Assembly: GCF_000006565.2 (NCBI RefSeq)
Contig: NC_031477.1
Location: forward strand, 512,669 to 576,668
Length of the DNA stretch: 64,000 nt
Source: Toxoplasma gondii ME49
Taxonomy: Eukaryota > Apicomplexa > Conoidasida > Eucoccidiorida > Sarcocystidae
Reading direction: 5' to 3'
The translations under genes and the position numbers were made by a program. Below, one piece after another: positions 1 to 13,100 of the stretch. The notes beneath the pieces are model-generated. The model saw only the letters and a list, made by a program, of their open reading frames with translations. It ran no database searches and was not told the origin of the DNA. Each line of letters opens with the position of its first letter. The first letter of the stretch is position 1.

Positions 1-2759
1 AGGCTGACGAGACACCTGACCAAGTCTGAGACACGAAAAAGGTCGTGGAAGACTGTCGATTGCCGGCGAAGAGTCCCTGTGACTTTTGGGTTCCCCCCCT
101 GCTGCGAGACACAGTTTCCGTTCGCATCTGTGTTGTATCTCCTCGCTTTCTCTTCAAACCCTATGCATGCACTAGTTCGCTGCAGCAGTATCTTTCATCT
201 CGCTGGCCTCTGCAGCTTTTCTAGCCTCTGCGCTTTCTTTTTTCCTGCGTGGTCCCGCCCTCTGCTCCTGCTTCCGGCGATGACGCAGAACCTACGCGAT
301 GCTTATTTTCTTTGAAAAACATATCGGGGAGCTTTTTCTCATTGAGAAATGCAGAATTCTCCAGAGTCCAAACAAATAGTTGGTGTTTCTACTTTCAACA
401 AGTGAAGTTAAGGGGCTTTCCAGAAACAAAGCGTCTCCCTTCCTTCCTGCCTCATTTCTGCCGTCTTTCATGCATACATCTTTCCGATTTTTCAACTTTC
501 AATTGCAGATCCCGCGGAGACGGTCGAAGAGGCATTCATCGCACCTCCTGCCAATGTGATGGAGAACAAGGAAATTCTTGAAGAGGCAGAAAAGTGAGTC
601 GCCGGTGTCTTTCAACTCTCCGTCCCTCGAAGAGAAAACACACGCGCCCTTCACGGATCCTTCTCGACCGCAGAAACTGGACCTCAGGCTCGCCGTCGGA
701 CAAGCTTCTCAGGTTTCTGTATTCCTTATTTCTGCTGTTGAGCGCCTCCAGGAAATCCCTCGACCCTTCTGTTTTGACGGACCACTTCCACACCTCTGTG
801 TCCCCATTCTTTTGTCTGCCTATCCATGCTTCGTGTTCCAAATAAACATCCACAAGTGAACACGGCACTTTCCGTCCATCTGCGCGCGTCTTCGGCGACC
901 AGCCGCAGGCCGTCTCGTCTCTGTTTTCGTCACCAAGCTTGATGGCTCTGGTCTCTGCGTTCCACTCTTCACACTGCATGCACTTTGACGCTTCGTGTTC
1001 ACCTCGAACATATTCCCGCTCTCTCGCCTCCGGGAGAACCTGCTGGTGTTGCCTCTCGCTCCCGCATCCTTCGTTTTCCCCTGCTTCCTTCAGCGAACTT
1101 TGGATTTCCACGCAAACCTCCCACCTGCATGCGCTCTGCGTTTCTCGCCAGACGGATTCTCTACGAGGACTTTGCGAGCGTGGGCATCATGCCTGACACG
1201 TATCTTTCTCTCGACGAGCTGCTGAGCCGACTAAGGGTAGGCGCCCGAGTCGGTTGTCCGTGCGTTTCCTCGCGGCCACGGTGTGAAACACCATAATCTC
1301 CTCGCGAAAAAAACAGAACATCTTCACTTCGCTTTTCATCTGCCTTCCGTACCTTTTTCTGCGTTGGCGCCGCTGCTTGGCGGACCCAAAACTCCGGAGA
1401 CTCCAGAGATGTACTTTTTCCTCGAACCCGCTGGAGGCAGCCTTTCTTGCGTCGGTTGTCCGCGGCGAAGCGGGCGGGCGTACGTACACCTGAATCTCAG
1501 ACAGAGCGTCGAGTGTGTTTCCGTGCTTCTACCTTTTGGCACGAAGGTGGAGGGGACGAGTGTTGTCTGAGCACCAATTTTCCGTTTTATTGCGACTCTT
1601 GGCTTCTCCTTTGGTCTCTCGCGAGCGCGAAGCAGCTGTCCTGCCTAGGAGCCAGGCCGAGTCGTCTCCGAGAGGCTTCTGGGCGAATGGTGAAGCTTCC
1701 AGAACATCGTAGGGAACTTCATATGACTCTGAAGATCTCTGGCGCGGGTGGTCCGCATGCTGGCTCCGCCTTGTTCCTTCTGTTTCCTCGTTTTCACCGA
1801 GGAGAGATGCTCTCTGTTCATTGCCTCCGTCTCCTCTCCCCGTGCGACGTTCTCAGCGCTCAAGAAAGAGCTACGACGAAGAGATGATTCGCCGCATCTT
1901 CTGCGCACTGTCCTCCTACTCGGTGACAGGGACAAACTACCTGTCGGGTCGCACGTTCATCGAATCCTACATGAAACGCGTAAGAAAAAGGAGCGACGGA
2001 TCAGACAAGAAAGCTACCGACACATACTTCGATCACTGGCCACACCTTCTGCGCCACATACGGCGCATGTGCACTGCTGGAGTTTCCAACAAATATATCC
2101 AGAGACTCAAATTCTGAATACCTATACACTTACATACTTCCACACAGACATGACGCGGTTGCTTTGTTATGTGCCAGTTTTCACCACAAATGTTTACATG
2201 CATATATATATATACATATATATATATATGGATATAGAAGATGAGCAAGGACACCATGTCTAATCTGGAGAGTCCAGGACCTGCGACGCGAGTGGCAGCC
2301 GTTGAAGCTCTTTCTGTCGAGATGACCTCAAGTGTGTCTCTGTCTTTTCGTTTCTTGCCTCTGTGTCGCGTTCCCGCGTTCTCTTCGCGCCCAGCGACCT
2401 TCTGCCCGTGGGTCCCCGTTTTTCCTCTGCGACTCGTTTGTTTCGCCAAACGAAGTTGCTTGCGAGTCTCGTGCGTTTCCTATTGCCGCAGCGCCGCGAA
2501 CTGTCTGCAGTTCTTGAGACAGCGCGCAGCGAACTGGAGAGCGCCGAACGCATGCTCGAGCAGGCCGAAACGAATTTGCAGAACGTCGAAAGGAATCCCG
2601 CAGCTGCCATCGTAGGACCCCCGTCAACTGAAGAAAGCTCCATCGTCCCTACACACAAACACTCAGTTTCACGTGACCCTAGTGTACTATCTATCTCTGC
2701 ATGTAGGCAGACAAGTACGCTTTCGTCACTATTCAGCCCCATACATACATATATAAATA

Positions 2760-2794
<35 letters not shown>

Positions 2795-5700
2795 GTAGGT
2801 AGGCATGCTAGCGTAGACATCTGACAGTGGACACGTGCATCTGTACGCATTTCTATGTGGTTGTGTATGTATCTACAAAGAAACATCTATATACGCATGT
2901 GTCGATACATCTGTGAATACAGATATAAGTATATATGCATATATACACACATACACATATGAGTATATTCAAGGAGGCATTTTACCAGGTCCCACTGAAC
3001 CTACAGGAGCGTTTGTCTGTCTCGCCGTGTGGACAGATGGACTTCCGGAATCCGTCTTTTTCCGTCGGTTGTGTTTCGGCCTCACAGTCGAAGCGCCCTG
3101 CTGGTGTGAAATCAAGACACCCGTACCGGTGCGTCGCGCGGCAACGCACCGATCGCCTCTCTTTGCAATTCTCCCTTTTCTTCAGGGAGAAGAAAGCAAG
3201 CTGACTGTCCAGGTGGTCTCCGTGCAGAATCTCGACGACGCGTCGGTCGCCTCTCCCGCTGAGGGTGAGGTCTATAATCTCGAGACTTCTTCGTCGTCTT
3301 CTCTCTCTTCTTCTTTCTCTTCTTTTCTCTGTTCCTATTCCGTTTTTTCTCCTCGCATGTCTATGTTTTCTTCCTGTATGTCTGCGCGTGTGTTTTCAGG
3401 ACTCCTGTACAAAATTCACTTGGAGTGTCAGCAGCAAGTCATCGAGACTCAGCCTGCTCCCGTGCGTCAAGGCAGCTGTTACTTGAACGAAATTTTCTCG
3501 TTCGAAGTCAACCAACGCGAGGGAAGCTTGCGACTCTGCCTCGTCCGCGTTGATCCGTACGGAGGACCCGACGAGCTCGTGGGGGATTGTGCAGTCTTGC
3601 TCGACCAACTCGCAGGTGAGACAGAGATTCCTCAAACTGCCGTTTCCCCTGCACAGTGAGAGGATATACACACATGCGCACAAATTCCTTGTAAGCATGC
3701 GACTGTGAGGGCGATCTATCTTTAGGTAACGAAAAAAGAGCCTTCCTCCCGTTCCCAGTTTCGCCTTCGCAACGAGTTTGATGCATATGTCCATACGTTT
3801 GTGCTCACATATACAAATATATATATATATATATATACCTATATTCATGTATAGATCTGTATGCATAGGCTTCACATATACACTTCTTTTCACATGTTAT
3901 ACATATATGTATATATATATATATTCGTATCATGTATGGATATACGAGCCTCTATGTAACACGCATGTATGTGTAGACGTGGAGATCAGTGAACCTGGTA
4001 AGGGAATCGTCACAGTTTCCTCGACTATGAGTTTTTCTTCAGATCAGAAAAAGCACGAGATGACGAAGGAGATTTGGGGACACAAGGGCGAAATTCTTCT
4101 TTCCTGTCAATGGATTTACTCGAAGGTGCGTCTTTCAGAAGCGACAGGCAACCGCATTTCTTTCCGTTTCCCTTGCCTTTCCTTCTTCTTCCTCGTCCCT
4201 CGGCACTTGGTACTTTTCGCGTTTTCTAAATAGCCTCTTTCTATATATATATATATATATATGTACATGTATATACATGTAGGTTTGCCTTTTGTTCGTT
4301 TAGGCCACCACCTCTTTTTGTGGCCGTCTACAGATGTGCATCGCATCTCCATATCTCTGTGACCGTATGCGTTCAAGTGTCTCACCATTTTCCTCCGAAA
4401 TCCTACACACACCTGTATACATATCTATATCTACATATCCATATCTATCTATCTATCTAGATATATATATATATATATATCTGTATATATATATATATGA
4501 ATATGCATTCTTATGTATGTATTTGTGTGTATGTACGTGTGTGATGCGTTTGCGGCATGTGTTGTGTGGCTGCGTAGAAACTGCTATACAGCACATATCT
4601 GGGGGAGTTCTCGGTTCGCCGAGATGTGAAGTTGCGGGAGATTTCCGACTATCAGCTCGAAGCAGATAAGTTGAACCAGCCGTTTGGGACACCCGAGAAG
4701 CCGACGCGGGGCTTCTTCGGCGCCTTCGCGGCAGGTCCTGAGCTTCTGTCGAAGCTCCTCGAGCAGCTGCGTGTCTACCTGAAACTCGGCAGCTGGATGG
4801 TGAGGACAGAGAGGCAGAGGCGCGATGCGAAAGATGCAAAAAAATCTGTAGAGAAGGAGAGGAGAGGGCATGACCCCCGCAAGCGCCTCTCCTGCCGCGC
4901 CAGGAAATAGATGCAGAGAACTCGGTGGACTCTTTTGACAATGCGTCGTGGTGTTGTCCTTCCAGATTCGTTTTGCACGTCTTTCTCAACTCGGTTTCCT
5001 TCATTTTCTTCTGCTTGTCCTCTCTGTCGCGTCCTTCGCTTCTTAGGCGACCACTCAACACATGGCCGCACTCACGTTCTGCCTCTCCTGCATCGCTGGC
5101 TTTTCGCGCCCAGTCTTCCTTGACCAGATGATTGCAGGTTTCACTTTCTGGAACAACATCGGTGAGGGCCTCGTCTTTGATCTCCTCTTCTTTTCTCTCT
5201 CTCCTATTCGTACTTGATTCCTCCCCTTCCCCTTCTCTCGGTCTCTCTTCGTATCGTTCTGTCATGCATATAATACATATACATATATATATGCATATAT
5301 ATTTGCATATTTACATGTAGATTCACATGCATCTTTATATCTGTATTTATATATATATTTATAGGCGTCTCTATGTTTGGTTGACCACTGCAGTGTGGAC
5401 CACTATCCCTGTCGCTGTGGCGTCTGTTGTTCTTTCTTTTCCCTCGTTTTTTTCCTACTCGTCGCCTTGTTCCTCTTCTTGATGGAATGGGTGTCTTTCT
5501 CTGTGTGTGCTTCCTTTCGCAGATCCAAGACGGTGGACGGTCCATCGCTATTCTTTCCTCATGCTATGCTGCGCGGTGTAAGTCCCCTTCCGGATTTTCT
5601 TCTCCCTCTTCCGCTTCGTCTCAGCTATGTCTTTCTGCCTCTTTTCTCTGTGCTCCACTCCCCTCTGCACTGTGTCTCTTTACGGCTGCGCTACGCAGTG

Positions 5701-7555
5701 CTTCTGCGCGCAGATGTTGTGTCCGACCCAAACGTTTCGCGCCTTGTTCTTTTCTCCTCTCTCTTCCTTCTCTTCTTTTCACTCTTCTTCTCCTTCTCGT
5801 GCTCTCGTCTCTTCTGCTTCTCGTTTCTCCTCTTCGTTTTCTTTTCTTTCTCGGAGCTGAGAGTCGCTCTCGTGTCGCTGTGCCTCGGTAGCCTGTGCTT
5901 CTCCCATTTGTTTTTTTGATTCTTCCATTCGCTTGCAGAGGAGTGCTCTATGACGTCTGGTGGATGCGGATCTACTTCAGTGCGTGGAACCTCAGTAAGC
6001 GTCTTCACAGATCTTCCAAAAGAGAAGCGTCGGACTGCGTTTCTGCCGTCCCTTCTTTCGAGAGAGTCTCCGCATTCCTACCTTGGGTGTTCCGCTTCGA
6101 TCTCGCGCGCGTTCAATGTGCGTTGTTGAGACGCTTCAGCCTCCCTTTTGCCAGTCTCCTTCTCTGCCTTCCTCTCGCCCTCGGGGTCTCAGTCGCAGTC
6201 CACTCTGATGACCTCTCTCCCGCTCACCACCTTTCTTTTTGCCTCTTTCGCATTTCTCAAGTCCGTGTCTGTCTCTTCGTCGGCTTTCCCATGCTCTTTA
6301 AAATCTTCTCTTGCCCCTCAGCAAACCAGCGACTTTTTCCTGAGTACGCAGAGACAGGAACTGCCGCATTTCTAGACAGACCCGCCCGGCTTCTCGCCTC
6401 TCGCTCGTGCGCTGCATGCAGGCTCTGTGGAAGCAGATATTCACAACATCACCAAAGTTTTCTCCATTTTCCTCTGCATCTGGAAGGTGAGTTCCTTGCG
6501 GGAAACAGAGCGAAGAAAGGTAGAGTCACAGAGAGTGCCTGGAGAGAGAAAAGAAGAAGAGAGAAGAAGAAGAAGGTAGAGAAGAAGAGAGAAGACAGGC
6601 TGAGAAAAAGACATGCCAAAACCGCTCCTGTTGAGCCGCCTGGCGACCGAACCTATCGAGGGGGAGACGGCTGTGAAGACATGTCCGTCGGCTTCCGCAC
6701 ACGAAAAGAAAATATTCCACGCGATGTACACACAGGGCGTTTTGACGTTAACACTGTCCAGGAAATGCAGACTGGACGAGGATTAACTGCGTCCATCGGT
6801 GCCTCGAATTTCTTCTGCAGTGTGCCCTCTACATGCTCTTCTGGAAAAATCGCCACGATCTTCAAAAGAAGGTAAGATCTACATTTTTCTGCGTTTCTTA
6901 TCCCACACAGGGAATCTGAAACGAAGCGTTTCTCTGCTTATGCAGTGGTCTCTATCTCTGCATATACATTGATACACATACATATGCTTGGAGATCTGTT
7001 TTCATGTGTATGCCAGTTGGTGAGTTCCGTGAAACGGACCACTACCTGCTCGGCTTGTCCAGCAGAAGACATGCACGAAGAATTTCGCTTCTCAAGTGAC
7101 TGATCTTGACAAACAAAAATCAATGTCTATCTTTTTTCATCTATATATCTATCTATACCTATATCTGTCTATATCTATCTATATCTGTATATCTCTATCT
7201 TTATCTGTCTATCTTTGCCTACCTAACTATATGTATCTCTAAGTACTTGTGGATCGTTTCTTTGCCGTTGTCTGTAGATCGATCTTTCGGTCGGCCGTTT
7301 TTCTGTATCTGTCTGTATACGTGAAAACAAATAAAAGAAGAGACGCTGGCTGGGGCGGCGAGGGAAGCATAAAGCGTTTGCCGTCGCAGGATGTTGTGTG
7401 CGACTGTTGCTTTTAATATTTTTCAGGTTGTCCACGGAAATGAGCTTTCGACTGCCACTGGAGCGTACATGCCTCTCAAAGTTGAAGATTCATCAGTCTT
7501 GGGTCTTAGCTCTGCACCGAGGAACGCCAGCGCCTCGGCTTATCTGGTGAGATGA
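1..7555 (+). CDS. C2-domain membrane-anchored protein, 5'-partial
   Basis: Multi-exon gene whose start lies upstream. Phase-consistent exons read: 509-593, 1152-1236, 1857-1979, 2238-2333, 2492-2611, 3186-3264, 3400-3615, 3977-3997, 4043-4125, 4578-4799, 5047-5161, 5530-5575, 5939-5994, 6422-6486, 6821-6871, 7427-7555. In order they give an alpha-helical pair reminiscent of degenerate EF-hands (1152-1979, no acidic loop seen), a coiled coil (2492-2611, RRELSAVLETARSELESAER), a C2-like beta domain (3186-4125, containing LTVQVVSVQNLDD and LRLCLVRVDPYGG), a charged linker, then hydrophobic stretches (5047-5161 and 6422-6871, e.g. VFSIFLCIWK joined to CALYMLFW). A role at membranes, with C2 lipid or Ca2+ binding, follows from the family, but the loop aspartates are not clearly conserved. 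The last codons read VR-stop across a GTGAGA donor-like site, so further 3' exons are possible. I do not recognise a named orthologue. Confidence 0.6.
3186..4125 (+). other. C2-like domain region (four exons)
   Basis: Exons 3186-3264, 3400-3615, 3977-3997 and 4043-4125 join in phase 1, 1, 1 and 0 to give about 130 residues rich in alternating hydrophobics. It opens with LTVQVVSVQNLDD, the usual first strand of a C2 fold, and includes the FSFEV and LRLCLVRVDPYGG strands followed by a G-D pair. Calcium-coordinating aspartates are sparse, so a Ca2+-independent C2 is as likely as a Ca2+-binding one. Confidence 0.5.
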
Positions 7556-8939
7556 GGAAAGGGCTCGCCTTCTTTCTCGAGGGAAGCCACGGGGATTTGT
7601 TTTCGCCTTTTTCTTTTCACTGTTTTCTGGAGTTTACAAACGCGGACTTTCCCTCGTTTCCTGTCCTGTCGGCGGGTCTCTTTTTCGGCGAGCAGAGTGA
7701 AACAGTAGGAAGAACGAAGCACACGGAAACTTGTTTGTTCTGTTTTTTTTTCGCAGGCGAAAGGAGGCGAGTGCTGAGCGCATTCAACCAACCTTTCCTC
7801 GGCGTCCGTGTCTTTCTCTTCCTCCCGTCGCTTCCTTCTGCCTTTTCTTCCTTTCTTCCTTCTCCGCTCTTTTTTTCTTCGAGCGCGTTTCTCGTCCAGA
7901 CCTAAACGAGTTCGTGACTTGACGAGTGGACCACTGCGCTGAGGAGCAGATGCGGTGTGTCTTTGTGTCTAAAAATTGGCAGAAAAGGACAGTTGAGGAC
8001 AGGCATGTTGTTCTTCCTTTCCTCGCTCTCTCTTTCCTGCCTGCACTGCGCAGCCGCAGGGCCTTCCAGACAGACAGAGAAGAAAAGAGAACAAGCAACG
8101 AAGGGGAGTGAACAGAGACAACAGAGGAGAGACAGCACAGTGGGCACAGAAGGAAAACTGGAGCAAAGGAAACGCGCGAGAAAGGAAGAGGGAAAAAAAG
8201 AGCTCGCTCTTTTTCTCGGCGTGAACGCCCTGCCTCCTTTTCTTTTGTTCTCTCGTGTTTGTTCTCTCCTTTGTCGCAAAACACAGGTTTTCGCTATCTC
8301 CCTCGCAGAAGGGATTTCTTGCGGGGCAACACGATACCAAAAGGAACGCGTTGTCTGCATATCGTCGCTTGATTCATTTTTCCTCTTTTCGCTTCCCCAC
8401 AGACGATCACAGAGAGGAGGCCTGAAAAGAGAAGTTTCTCTATTCTTCACTCTTGATTTTTCTCCCCTTTCCTGCCGACGCTCGAGAGTCGATGTCAACG
8501 CGTCTTCCTGGGTTCTCTGTTTTCCACCACTTCTTGCTTTTCTTCTCTCATCTCTCTCCTGCTCTCACTTTTGTCTCTACGCTCTCTTCTTGTCTTTTGA
8601 TTTTCTGTTTTCCGGGATTCTTGTTGAGAGAAGGGACTTTCTGCATGCTCTTCTTGAAAGAGCTGCTTAGTTGGGCGGAAAGAACGAGAAGAGTGTCTTG
8701 TCAAAACTTTCTTGCCCACACATCGAAACCTGTAAATTTAGGTGTATCTGTACACACTCGCATGCATGAGCATGCGCAACTGCGCCCGACTCTCACATCC
8801 GGACTCCTCGACACACACACTCACAATTTCCACAAGCATGAAAACGTAGAAGAAACCTTGCTACATACGTGCATCTATATGCATCTAATGATAAAGAGAA
8901 ATTTATTCACGATCCATAGATATCCATTTACATATATAT

Positions 8940-8990
8940 CTATTCAAATATATATATATATATACACATATATATATATATATATCAATA
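8940..8990. repeat. (AT)n microsatellite
   Basis: Two TA/AT dinucleotide runs separated by a short CAC interruption in the convergent spacer. Confidence 0.8.
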
Positions 8991-9440
8991 AAGACAGATA
9001 TACAAGGTGGTGGCATGTGCACAAAGGCGTCTAGAATGCTCTTTTGGAATATCTGAAGCGAAAAGCTTTTTTCGTAGAGTTCTGTTGGCCGAGGTTCCAT
9101 AATTTTCGCGCTCTCTCTCGACATATACATGGAAATACGTAGCGATTTTTACGTCTGCTTTTCCAACAATAAAAATGAACGTGTTTACGAGTTTCGACCT
9201 TTGCGTATCCTTGCATGTGCTGAAAGAACTTTGATTCGTCCACTCGCGCCGCTTGACACCGCTGCCACGAAAGGATATGGAAATTTTAATCGAGAAAACA
9301 ATGAAAAGACAAAGAAGGAAAAGAGACAAACGCCAACATACGACGCAAGCAGAGAGCACCGACAACACACTCTCACTTGCACAGAAAGCGCTTCTGAAAA
9401 TATTCAAGGACGTACATGACATACACCCTACCATATATAC

Positions 9441-9504
9441 GTGTATATATATATATATATATATATATAGGCATGACGTATTTCGACGCCCAAGACTCCT
9501 CCGT

Positions 9505-9541
<37 letters not shown>
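9441..9541. repeat. Paired (AT)n microsatellites
   Basis: Two long pure AT runs (about 9445-9469 and 9510-9540) flank roughly 40 bases of unique sequence. Together they can form strong cruciform or slipped structures. Confidence 0.85.
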
Positions 9542-9542
<1 letters not shown>

Positions 9543-10120
9543 GCGCATAGGGAAATAGTAAAGCGTGGAAAGGTACACCTGTGGCTGTTTCGCGAGAAGA
9601 AAACCTGACAAGACTGGAATCCCTCTCCTTCCTCTCGATGCATGCAGTCGACATGTACTCGCCTTTCCAGCTTTGATTCGCAACCAACAGCAACGCAGAC
9701 GCACCGGTAGCCTTCCAGGAAACCTTGGAAATTCAAAACAGAGCAATTCCTTCTCATCATCTCGCGCTTGATTTCGTTGCGTGGTGCTTCCTCCCCAGTA
9801 GCACGGTGTACACACGGACGCGACAGCAGACGACCCCGACGACCCGGAGTCTCTGTCTCTTTCTCTTGTTCTTGTTTTCCTTGTATTCCAAGTTTTCTTA
9901 CTTTCCGTCCTACCCTCAGTCTTGCCTTTTCCATCGTTATTCTGTTTTATGTTTTCTTCTTGTTCTCTCTTCTCTTTCTGAGAAGCACCACAACTTCATG
10001 AAGACACTCGACACTCCTCAAACTGGAGAACTGTTTAACCGCGATATGTGTGAGATTTCCAGTTTGTGTCTTGTGCGGAAATCGTTCTTCCTCTTTCTTC
10101 TCCCATTACTCTCGAAGTCT

Positions 10121-13100
10121 TTACTCTTCCTGTGTGCTGTTTCTTCTCTCCTTCTTGCGTTTTCGCGATTCCTTGTCCTTCTTGTCTTGCGTCTCCTCTC
10201 GTTCTTTTTCTGAAGCACCGTCTTCTTCTTTGTCATCGCCTCTGCGTCCGTGGTGTCGGCGTTCGTCCTTGGAGCTTGATGTCTCGCCTCTTCGCTTTTT
10301 TCTCCTCTCTTCTCTGTCTCCTCTCTCATCCTTCTCTCCTCTCCTCTCTTTCGCATCCTCGTCAGCCCTCCGACGACGCCTCTCTCCCTCTCTTTTTCGT
10401 TCTCCCCTTCCTCTCTCCTTCTCTCCTTCACTCCCCGACTCACCTTCGTCTCTTTCTTCTCTCTCTCGATCCCTCTCTTCTCTCTCTCGCTGTCTGTCTC
10501 TCTCTTCTCTCTCTCGTTCTCTCTCTTCTCTTTCTCGTTCTCTCTCTCGCTGTCTGTCTCTCTCTTCTCTCTCTCGCTGTCTGTCTCTCTCTTCTCTCTC
10601 TCGTTCTCTCTCTCGTTCTCTCTCTCGCTCTCTGTCTCTCTCTTCTCTCTCTCGCTCTCTGTCTCTCTCTTCTCTCTCTCGTTCTCTGTCTCTCTCATTC
10701 TCGCTGTCTCGCTCTCTGTCTCTCTCGTTCTCGGTCTCTCGCTCTCGCTCTCCTCGTTCTTGGTTCACTTCGCCTCCACCGAGTCCGGAAGCAGAGCTGG
10801 AGAAGTTGGACCGTCCTGTTTCGGAGCCGCGACCCGCTGCCACAAACATTTCTCTTTGAGCCTCCTTTTCACTGCGCAGACCCTCGCCTGCGATTCGACT
10901 TTCGTCTGCGCCGTAGTTCTTCTCTGTTCTGTCGTCGTGCAGATCCCACCTGCTGCGCCTCTTCGAATCCGCAAACTCTTCCGAGAGATCCAAGTTCGTC
11001 CCCGTGTGCAGAGACCTCTGGGTCGGGTGTTCGAACGTCTTCGACGTCGCGGGAACGAACGAAGACAAGCATTTCTCCTCCTACACAAAAAAAACATCTG
11101 CAAGTCGACGTCTATCCATCCACGGACATAAACCTAAATATATATATATATATATGGCGAACGTGGGCAGAGATCGCATATCGCAAAACGCTTCGGAGAA
11201 CACAAGTCAAGATGCACGCGTACCGAGCTACAGAGGGAAGCCTTCGGATCGGCTTATTAACGAGGACCCAAGCGACACATGGACAACCCTCAAGACACCA
11301 GGCTCCACAAACCGATATCCACAAATACTCATCTTTAAACAGATATATATATATATATAAATATCAGATGAGTACATCAATTCAAAAAAGATTATATTAT
11401 ATACTGTTCAGAGAAATGTATAAAGATTGTGTGGGTCCTGTGACGCAGAGGAAGTGGAAGGAAACAGGTAGGCCTCCCAAGATCCAGATTTTTGTCGAAA
11501 CATTTCCGAGTCGATATTGACAAGCGCAGCTGTGTCCTGTGCAATCTTGCGGAGCGAGAAGGGAAACAGAAGTTCGTCGAAAATGCGGCGAGAGAACCGG
11601 AGAGAGACAGAAGCAAGAAAAGTAGGGTCTCGAGTGTAAAGGAAGTGTACCCCAAGCAACGCGCTCTGCACTGCCCGCTCTTCCTTCGTCAAGTTCGCGT
11701 AGTTCACCTGAGAAGCAAAAAAATTGAAAACGAAGACAACTTGGATCTCCGCCTCTGACATCCACAAACGAGCATATACACACATGCATGCACACCCATA
11801 CGTAATACATTTATATACGCACACATATATACAAGCATATATAAGTATATATATACATATATATATATATATATGTATACGCATAATAGATATAGGTACA
11901 TGCATTTGATTGGTTTGAAGCAGGCTTTCTGCACGTCCCCCTTGGAGAGGACGAGTGCATATCCCCTGTCTTCAGTTTACATGCATGTTTCCTTTTTCTC
12001 CCTCTCTTCGCCGTGTTGTGATGTTCCTCTTCGTCCAACTTTTTCCCGTCGTTCTTCCTTTCCTCATCCTTGCTCCTTGTTCTTCTCTTGCGTTTCGTCT
12101 TCCCTCCCTCTTCTGCATCTCTCCCTCTCTCCTCCTTCTTTCTCCACTCCCTGCTCTCCGCTTGGTTGTTCTTGCGCTTCGCTCTTCTTCTCTCTTCTCC
12201 TCACGGTGATTGGGCGTCCGCAGAGGTGCCTGCCTGAAAGCTCGAGCGCAGTGCGCGCGTCTTTCCTGTCCGCGAATTCGATGAAGGCGATGCCTCGGAC
12301 GGCGAACGCGTCTGGACACAAAACATTTCCTGAGTCAGACTTGCCTCACATCTGAAGTCTGTCTGGGGAGGAACTCCCTTTTCCACGCCTCTCTGCCGTT
12401 CCAACGTACGAAAAAGAAAACGCGACGAAAGGGCAAAGTCGTCCTAGGTGACCGTGACGCGTGCGTCTCCTCCACAGAAAGCAACATTTCCCTTCGTCCG
12501 ATGCTCACGTCTGGAACCCCACAGTTGCATGCAGAACTATCTATGACGCTCCTCGTGGATTGAGCTGGAGACACACATCCACCTATGCATGTCGAGCAGC
12601 AGCAGCTACGAAGCTCCTTGTTTATGTAGAGACACACATACGCAGATAAACGCGAATGTCTCATCACTCTTCATACAACCAAACATACGCTCACTCTTTC
12701 ATACACTCTTGCATAAAAATACATACATTCCTACATATATATATATATATATATATGTAGACATGTTGTAGGGACCTATGTCTGTTTTTGATGTAAAAGC
12801 TCTTGAGAGATTGGATCTTTTAATTTTGACGCCTTTTTCTGACATTTACCTTCTGAGTCGTTGGGGATAGCGCGGTCGATTTGCGGGAGCGAGACATCCA
12901 CGATCGGGCCAACGGGTCCGAAGAGTTCGCAGATGTCGTAGCGGCTCGTGTTGTACGCCAGGCCTCCGACGAACAGCTGAGAAAAACACAAGTGAGAAAA
13001 AGTAGAAATAAAGGAATGGACAAATAAAATGAAAAGCACGAAATGCTCTGTCTCTCTCGCCTCGAGTCTCTGACGATTTCTGGACTCGCATGTTCCGGCA

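Larger units (their letters stand above)
7556..10120. other. Convergent intergenic spacer
   Basis: Between the end of the C2-protein gene and the stop of the NADAR-FHA-RRM gene on the other strand. It should hold both 3' untranslated regions. I see pyrimidine-rich stretches, (AT)n runs near 8940-8990, 9440-9470 and 9510-9540, and TGCATGC-like motifs around 8759-8777, but no exon with coding character and proper splice sites on either strand. Extra 3' exons of the upstream gene cannot be excluded. Confidence 0.45.

Noticed and set aside
8759..8777. Palindromic GCATGCATG cluster as a possible attachment or mobile-element site
   Set aside because: TGCATGC words are common throughout this genome type and no element with terminal repeats flanks it.
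10018..10698. A second long charged frame (RETESEREKRE-type) overlapping the RE tail on the same strand
   Set aside because: It is an alternate frame of the same hexanucleotide-like repeat. Only the frame ending at 10121 continues from the RRM exons.
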